A stretch of DNA of 64,000 bases from Marinobacter similis (lineage in GTDB: Bacteria; Pseudomonadota; Gammaproteobacteria; Pseudomonadales; Oleiphilaceae). Below, piece by piece: positions 58,682 through 64,000 of the stretch; the stretch's first letter is position 1; the number at the start of each line of letters is the position of its first letter. The notes under the pieces are model-generated. The model saw only the letters and a program-made list of their open reading frames with translations. It did not search any database and had not been told where the DNA came from. The stretch lies in NCBI RefSeq assembly GCF_000830985.1, contig NZ_CP007151.1, positions 992,001 to 1,056,000 on the forward strand, read 5' to 3'. Both the position numbers and the translations under genes were made by a program.

Positions 58682-58723
58682 TGGGATTAAATTCCCAATC
58701 ATTGAGTTGGGAAAATAATCCCA
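58682..58723. promoter_or_regulatory. Tandem TGGGA-N6-TCCCA dyads before the first DUF5666 gene
   Basis: Two 16-bp sites, TGGGA-TTAAAT-TCCCA (58682-58697) and TGGGA-AAATAA-TCCCA (58708-58723), have centres 26 bp apart and lie 58-99 bases upstream of the lipoprotein start. The same pattern recurs at 60292-60307. They look like operators for an unknown regulator. Confidence 0.75.
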
Positions 58724-58780
58724 CAAAGGCGGGTCGGGCTGCCTATCCACACATGTGACAAATCAGCTTGGAGAAACACG

Positions 58781-60226
58781 ATGAATCGCAAACCTTTAGC
58801 TATCGCAGTAAAAATCGCCATGACCGGCGCGCTGGCCGGCGTTCTTGCCGCTTGTGGCGGTGGTGGATCTGGGAGCTCGTCGGCCAGTGGTACCTCATCG
58901 GGCACCAGTGTCGGGGCGATATCGGGTTTCGGGCAGTGTCTTCGTCAATGGCACCCGTTTCGAAACTTCGGGCAGCGTCACAAGCAATGATGGCCTGGAG
59001 CGGGAAGATCAATTGCGCAAAGGCATGATCCTTAAGGTCCAGGGTGACTGGGAAGACGAGGGAGAGGGTCGAGCAGACCGTATCATCTACGACGACACCC
59101 TCCGTGGGCCTCTTACTGCTATGAATTGGGATGAAGTAGCCCGCGCCGGAAGCCTGACCATGCTGGGCCAAACCATTTCACTGGACAGCCGAACGGTTTT
59201 TCGTGGTGCAACCCCAACGGCAATTGCAGCTAACCCTGACCAATTCAGAGGCCGCGTCAGCGCCTGGCGTCTTGACGACGGCAGCTTCCGGGCAAGTTTT
59301 GTAGGTGTTCGCGCCATCGGCTCGGATTTTGATGACGTCAATGAAGTTGAGCTTGAGGGCGTTGTCGCAAACCTGGACACAAGTGCCGAGACGTTCACTA
59401 TCAATGGAGCTCAGATCGATTACACCAGCGCCGTAGGGGACGATGATTTCTCCATCGACGATCTGGAAAACGGGCTTGTTGTGGAGGTGGAAGGCGTCCT
59501 TGCAGGCACCATTGTCATGGCTCAGCAGATCGACAAAGAAGAGGACCTTTTCGGCGATGATGATGACGTTGAAATTTCCGGGAACGTCTCTGATTTTGAT
59601 CCGCTTAACCGCCAGTTCAGTGTGAATGGTGTCAATGTAAGCTTCGATAACGACACGGAATTTGATGACCTGCGCGAAAGTAGCCTTGCCGATGGCGTGT
59701 TCGTGAAAGTCGAAGGGGTTTTCCGTAATGGCCTGCTGTTGGCTGAAGAAATTGAGGCCGGGAATCCGATGCCGAGCTGGAAGGCCGTATTGAATCGATT
59801 GATCTGGCAGGAGAAACCCTGGTCGTTAGCGGTATTCGCGTCCAGTTGACCGGCAATACCCTGATTGATGATGACGATGATGGTAGTGACGACCGACGGA
59901 GCCGTAACCAGGACCTTCAGAGTTTTCAGGTCGGCGACTATCTTGAAATCGAAGGTCGTCAAAGAAGTTCTGACGGCGGCTTCCTCGAAGCAATGGTTAT
60001 TGAGCGGGAAGATGACGGCGGTGACGGCAATTTTGAAATTGAAGCCCGGGTGAGTGCAATCGGTGCCGACTCCATCACCATCATGAACCTTGACGTGTTG
60101 CGCAATAACTTCAGCTTCAGCGGCGCCGAGGTAGGCGATGAAGTGGAATTCGAGTACCGGGTAACGACGGGTGGCGAGTACGAACTGACCACGAATGTTG
60201 AGGTGGAAGACGGAGATGAGAGTTAA
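58781..60226 (+). CDS. DUF5666-repeat lipoprotein, two frameshifts
   Basis: About 481 residues after correction of one extra G near 58931 and one lost G near 59761. The lipoprotein signal ends GVLAACGGGG. The mature protein begins with ISGFGSVFVNGTRFETS and then carries four or so beta-rich repeats of about 70 residues with the pattern ELEGVVANLD...INGAQIDY...LENGLVVEVEG, which is the DUF5666 fold. The repeats are strongly acidic. Export to the envelope is likely. It is paralogous to the lipoprotein at 61165-62691. Confidence 0.8.
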
Positions 60227-60245
60227 TCAAAGCAGTTGATCGATC

Positions 60246-60269
60246 CCGGACTGGTGTTTGCCAGTCCGG
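60246..60269 (+). promoter_or_regulatory. Intercistronic hairpin after the first DUF5666 gene
   Basis: CCGGACTGG pairs perfectly with CCAGTCCGG around a 6-base loop, 20 bases after the stop. Little T follows, so it is either a weak terminator or a processing hairpin. Confidence 0.5.
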
Positions 60270-60291
60270 TATTCTGGCTTCCGACTCTCCA

Positions 60292-60307
60292 TGGGAATAC
60301 AATCCCA
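60292..60307. promoter_or_regulatory. TGGGA-N6-TCCCA dyad at the DUF6502 gene start
   Basis: TGGGA-ATACAA-TCCCA ends 3 bases before the ATG and takes the place of a Shine-Dalgarno sequence. A repressor here would block transcription initiation or translation. Confidence 0.7.
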
Positions 60308-60310
60308 AAT

Positions 60311-61150
60311 ATGAATAAAGCCAATCCCCTGCATCAAGCTCTGTCCCGCATTTTGCGTCCTCTTGCCAGGTTGTTGTTGAGAAACGGCATTCCGTACGGA
60401 GAGTTCGCCGAGCTGTTAAAGCGCGCGTACGTAGAAGCTGCGTTGGAAGACTTTCCGGATGGTCGGCGCAGGCCAACGGATTCTCGTGCTGCCGTGATGA
60501 CCGGTTTAACCAGAAAGGAAGTGAAACGCCAGCGGGAGATATTGACCGGGGAAGATGCGGGCGCAAGAGACGTGCTGCATACCAATCGGGCCTCCCGCGT
60601 GGTGTCCGGATGGGTGCACGACGCAGTCTTCCAAGCCAGGGACGGGGAACCCGCAATGCTGGCTTTCGATGGGCCGGGTAGTTTCAGTGAGCTGGTCAAA
60701 CGTTATAGCGGCGATATGCCGCCCCGTGCCGTGCTGGATGAACTGCTTCGGGTGGGGGTGGTTTCAGTCGACGCGGAATCGGGTGGCCTTGTCCTGAAGC
60801 AGAGAGCCTACGTTCCAGCCGGAGACAGTGCGGAAATGCTCCAGATTTTTGGCGAGGACGTATCTGACCTCATAGCGACCATTGATCATAATCTGGTCAG
60901 CGACGAGTCTGGCCAGGGACCGCTGTTCCAGCGAACTCTGACCTACGACAACATTCCTCCGGAGGTCATGGAAAGCTGGCGCAAGCACGCTGCTGCCCAG
61001 TCTCAGGTGCTGCTGGAACAGCTTGATACGTGGCTGGGACCCCACGACAGAGACATCTCGGGGCAACAGCCTGGCAGTGTGTCTGGGGATTCTGTGCGCA
61101 CGGGTGTGAGCATTTTCTTTTTCGAAGAACCTTCCGGCAGAGTCCGGTAA
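60311..61150 (+). CDS. DUF6502 family protein, probable DNA-binding regulator
   Basis: A 279-residue soluble protein of a poorly known family that I assign to DUF6502 from its LARLLLRNGIPYGEFAELLKRAYV opening. The first 90 residues look like a winged helix, with SRAAVMTGLTRKEVKRQRE as a likely recognition unit. The rest is helical, with GSFSELVKRYSGDMPPRAVLDEL. No ribosome binding site is evident, and the operator touches the start. It lies between two DUF5666 lipoprotein genes and may regulate them; this is inferred. Confidence 0.65.
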   Translation: MNKANPLHQALSRILRPLARLLLRNGIPYGEFAELLKRAYVEAALEDFPDGRRRPTDSRAAVMTGLTRKEVKRQREILTGEDAGARDVLHTNRASRVVSGWVHDAVFQARDGEPAMLAFDGPGSFSELVKRYSGDMPPRAVLDELLRVGVVSVDAESGGLVLKQRAYVPAGDSAEMLQIFGEDVSDLIATIDHNLVSDESGQGPLFQRTLTYDNIPPEVMESWRKHAAAQSQVLLEQLDTWLGPHDRDISGQQPGSVSGDSVRTGVSIFFFEEPSGRVR

Positions 61151-61164
61151 CGGGGAGAACAGGT

Positions 61165-62691
61165 ATGACATGGCAACTCCGCAATCGCGTTATTCGGCTA
61201 GCCGCAGGCTCGGTGGCTCTTGGTGTGCTCTCAGCTTGTGGCGGTAGCAGTGGTGGCGGAGTGAGCGTGGCAGATGGCGGCATACGGGGGACCGGCTCTA
61301 GCGTTGGCCCGGTCTCCGGATTCGGGAGTGTGTTTGTAAACGGGGTGAAGTTCAGTACGGACAGCATCCAGAACCGGGAAGTTGAGAGTAACGACGGCAT
61401 CACCACGGAGGGCCTGGTTAGTAAGGGCATGATCCTCAGGGTGGAAGGTGAATGGCGCGATGATGGCACTGGTACGGCTGACCGGCTGAGTTATGACGAT
61501 ACGTTGCGCGGACCGGTCGATAACGTCGTTGCCGACCTTAGCGGAGCCGGTGAATTTGTCGACGTCACTGTCATGGGGCAGTTGGTTCGGGTTAACCGTC
61601 AAACTGTTGTGCGCGGAACTACCTTTGCAACTCTGCTTGGCAATCCGTCCATAACCGATCATGTCCGTGTAAGTGCCTGGCGTCAGGCTGATGGTTCCTA
61701 CCGAGCGGGCTACTTGGAGGTAATTGCGCCGGATCAAACCGACGTTGAGTTGGAGGGTAGCGTTACAGCTGTCGACACAACCCAGAACGAATTAACGATC
61801 GGGACCATAACCGTCCAATACGATGAAACCAGTGTCATTTTCGGCTCCGGCCTGACCGAAGCCGATTTGGGCGCTGCATCGGCTTTGGAGGTTGAGGGCA
61901 GGTTGGCCGGTAATATTCTGACTGCGACGACGATCGATCGGGATGATGGCCGGCGCTTCAGTCGCAACAGCGTCGACGATATTCAGTTAACCGCAACCAT
62001 CGATACAGGCTATTCGGCTTCCGGATCGGGTGCTCGTCCGGGCGAATTCCGGGTTGGCGATCTTACCGTTCGGGTAACGGATACGACTGAACTGGACGAC
62101 AACATTACCCTTGCCGATCTGGCCGAAGGCCTTCTGGTGCAAGTGGAAGGAACCTTCCTCTCTGACAGCGTCCTCGAGGCCAGCGACATCGAGTTGCGGG
62201 ATAGCAATGCGGAAGTCGAGGGGGTGGTTTCGGTGGTCGCTGACAACGCGTTCTTCATTGGCGGGGTCGAAGTCCGGGTAGTGCCGACTACGACGTTTAC
62301 TGTTGATGACGGCTCCGATGTCACGCTCCAGACCCTGCCTATCGGTTCGACCACAGTCGAGGTGGAAGGTGTCGAGAGGGAGCAGGACAACAACATCTTC
62401 ATAGAAGCATTGAAGGTGGAGGTTGACGATGAGCCGGCTAACATCAACGACCGCAATAGCTTTGAGCTTGAGGGTAAGCTTCGCGGAATCTCCCCGTTCC
62501 CGGGAACCGTCACGGTACTTGGCATACAGATCAACGACTCCACTGCCGATTACGATGGCGGTTCGAGAGCCGGCATTGTTGACGATTTCGAAAACACCAG
62601 TGAGACCATCGTGCTGGAGGTTGAGTACCGAAGTTCTGGCTCGGGCTTTATTGCTGACGAGATCGAACGAGAAGAAAACGACAATGACTGA
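61165..62691 (+). CDS. DUF5666-repeat lipoprotein
   Basis: An intact 508-residue protein. The lipobox is VLSACGGSS. After a Gly/Ser linker come VSGFGSVFVNGVKFSTD and several repeats of about 70 residues, each with VELEGSV...VQYDETS...LEVEGRL spacing, ending in an acidic tail. The layout is the same as in the first lipoprotein of the cluster. GGGGAG lies shortly before the start, 15 bases after the DUF6502 stop. A surface or periplasmic beta-repeat protein of unknown function is the supported reading. Confidence 0.82.
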   Translation: MTWQLRNRVIRLAAGSVALGVLSACGGSSGGGVSVADGGIRGTGSSVGPVSGFGSVFVNGVKFSTDSIQNREVESNDGITTEGLVSKGMILRVEGEWRDDGTGTADRLSYDDTLRGPVDNVVADLSGAGEFVDVTVMGQLVRVNRQTVVRGTTFATLLGNPSITDHVRVSAWRQADGSYRAGYLEVIAPDQTDVELEGSVTAVDTTQNELTIGTITVQYDETSVIFGSGLTEADLGAASALEVEGRLAGNILTATTIDRDDGRRFSRNSVDDIQLTATIDTGYSASGSGARPGEFRVGDLTVRVTDTTELDDNITLADLAEGLLVQVEGTFLSDSVLEASDIELRDSNAEVEGVVSVVADNAFFIGGVEVRVVPTTTFTVDDGSDVTLQTLPIGSTTVEVEGVEREQDNNIFIEALKVEVDDEPANINDRNSFELEGKLRGISPFPGTVTVLGIQINDSTADYDGGSRAGIVDDFENTSETIVLEVEYRSSGSGFIADEIEREENDND

Positions 62692-62820
62692 CTACAAAAT
62701 CCGTACATAAAATAGCCCCGTTTCGGCCCGGCTTTTGCTATACGTAATGGCATACGATGTGTATGGACACTGTTAACGAACGTGCAGGATGCACAAAGCA
62801 CTAACGCTAGCGGAGCCAGT

Positions 62821-64000
62821 ATGTCATTTCGTTTTCTTCAGCGGTTTCTTTCGAGCCGCCTTCTCCGGCCGGTTTTTGTCGTTCTGGTGGCAGCGGGCCT
62901 GGTCCAGGTGCTGCTCAGCCAGTGGCTGATTTCGAATCAGGTTGAGCGCCTGGTAGAGACCGCCGGTTCAGCGCTCGAGGCCAGCAGCAACCAGGTTAGC
63001 GACTCCTTCGGAGAGACCCGTGAAGACGTGCGCGGTCGCCTGCAGACCATGCGGGAGAAGAGCATTGATGAACTTGCCAATGCCTTGACCCAACAGCAAA
63101 CCGAGCAACAGCAACGGGTTTCAGGCAATGTTCGTACGGCGGTCATGGCTGAGGCGCAGGGGCTGGCCAATGTCCTGGCGGCGGTTGCTGCACCATTGAT
63201 CTGGGATCGTGACATTCCTCGCCTGACCGATCTGGTTGAGCTGGCCGACGCCCGGGAATCGGTGCTGTTTGCCATCTACTACGATCAGTACGACAAGCGC
63301 ATGACCCGTTATGTCGATCGCACCGACGATCGCGTGCGCACTCTCATGGAGCAGGGTGAAGGGCGCGGTGCGGCAAATAAGGTCCTCGATGCGGCAAGCC
63401 GTGACCCCAACGTGGTGATTATTACCGCCGACATTGCGCCCCAAGGTTCGGCCATTGGTCAGCTCAAGTTGGGTCTGTCTCTTGAGGGTATCAACCAGGA
63501 TCTGGCGCAGCTGGAACAGGAATTCAGCGCCACCATCACCGGCAGTATCGACGCCTCCCGCCAGACCCTTGAAGCCGAAACCGAGCAGGTCAATCAGCGG
63601 CTGCAACAACAGTTGGCCGCCATGGACGCCGATACCCAGGCGCGGATCCAGAGCACCGTAGAGTCACTGAATGATGAAGCTTCCAGCTTGGCCGCCAACC
63701 TTTCGATCCTGCTGTCGGCTCTATTGTTGTGCTGATCATTCTGGTGGCCGCGGTATTGGGTGGTGGGCTCTTGCCTCGAGTGTTGCGCCTCGATGCTGCG
63801 ATCTGGAGTATCGCCGATGGCGAGGCCGATCTGACCCGTCGGGTCACCCTCAAAGGTAAGGACGAGTTGACTGAAATGGCGCGCGGCATGAACCAGTTCA
63901 TCGCCCGGATTCAGGAGCTGGTGTCTGATGTGAAGGCGTCTGCGGAATCTGCCGCCGGTCAGGCCCGGGAGCAAGGCGAAATCAGCCAGGACGCCGTTGC
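62821..64000 (+). CDS. Methyl-accepting chemotaxis protein, frameshifted and cut by the window end
   Basis: A transmembrane helix near residues 15-40 is followed by a periplasmic sensor domain of about 250 residues with a coiled-coil stretch of Gln-rich heptads, then a second membrane helix near 63700-63760. One base is lost near 63720; the corrected reading continues LIILVAAVLGGGLLPRVL into a HAMP domain (IADGEADLTRRVTLKGKDE) and the start of the signalling helix. The methylation and hairpin parts lie outside the window. It is probably a dimeric chemoreceptor; the ligand is unknown. Confidence 0.83.

Overview
The window looks like a chromosomal segment of a marine gammaproteobacterium, most probably Marinobacter. 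The inference rests on a wax-ester synthase/DGAT very like the Marinobacter WS2 type, a FadL-type porin, a desaturase/ferredoxin-reductase pair with a DesT/FabR-like repressor, a yeaG-yeaH-spoVR operon, a tkt-epd-pgk-fba cluster and a metK-ahcY-metF operon with a SahR-type regulator. I saw no rRNA, tRNA, phage, insertion sequence or CRISPR array.

Layout. 1-9.8 kb: a voltage-gated cation channel (cut by the window edge), a polytopic permease, an EVE protein, a hemolysin III/PAQR protein, an AEC carrier, a MerR-controlled metal efflux pair, a Met-rich exported protein, a photolyase with a DUF2256 microgene, and SCO1 plus CtaG for cytochrome oxidase assembly. 10-18.4 kb: a tandem HAD protein, then a GltR/GtrS-like two-component system next to a sugar ABC transporter. 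18.4-27.5 kb: an Fe-S photolyase, moaA, an NsrR-like regulator, the unsaturated-lipid locus (desaturase, reductase, TetR repressor), WS/DGAT and lrgAB. 27.5-35.7 kb: spoVR-yeaH-yeaG, a TPMT-like methyltransferase, a 2-hydroxyacid dehydrogenase and FadL. 35.9-45 kb: a YihY-family protein, an HDOD protein, DUF445, rsmE-bioA, DUF2505 and a glutamine-type ABC transporter. 45-56.8 kb: the methionine cycle with its regulator, the transketolase/lower-glycolysis cluster and an MFS pump. 57-64 kb: CbpA/CbpM, a DUF6435 microgene, a DUF5666-DUF6502-DUF5666 cluster and a truncated chemoreceptor.

Regulatory circuits that can be read directly: SahR-type 20-bp palindromes before metK and before sahR; a GCGTACA-N2-TGTACGC operator in the hemolysin III promoter that matches sites between the desaturase operon and its TetR gene; a MerR-type promoter with a 19-bp spacer before the efflux gene; and three copies of TGGGA-N6-TCCCA confined to the DUF5666/DUF6502 cluster. 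Three long-armed inverted repeats sit between genes. Two of them share a 54-nt core holding paired CANGGAYG hairpin-loop motifs on the transcribed strand, which resemble CsrA/RsmA targets.

Quality caveat. About 29 small indels, mostly one base lost from a short G or C run, break 21 genes including tkt, epd, fba and ahcY. This pattern fits consensus error far better than gene decay, so the affected genes are annotated here as single coding regions across the breaks.
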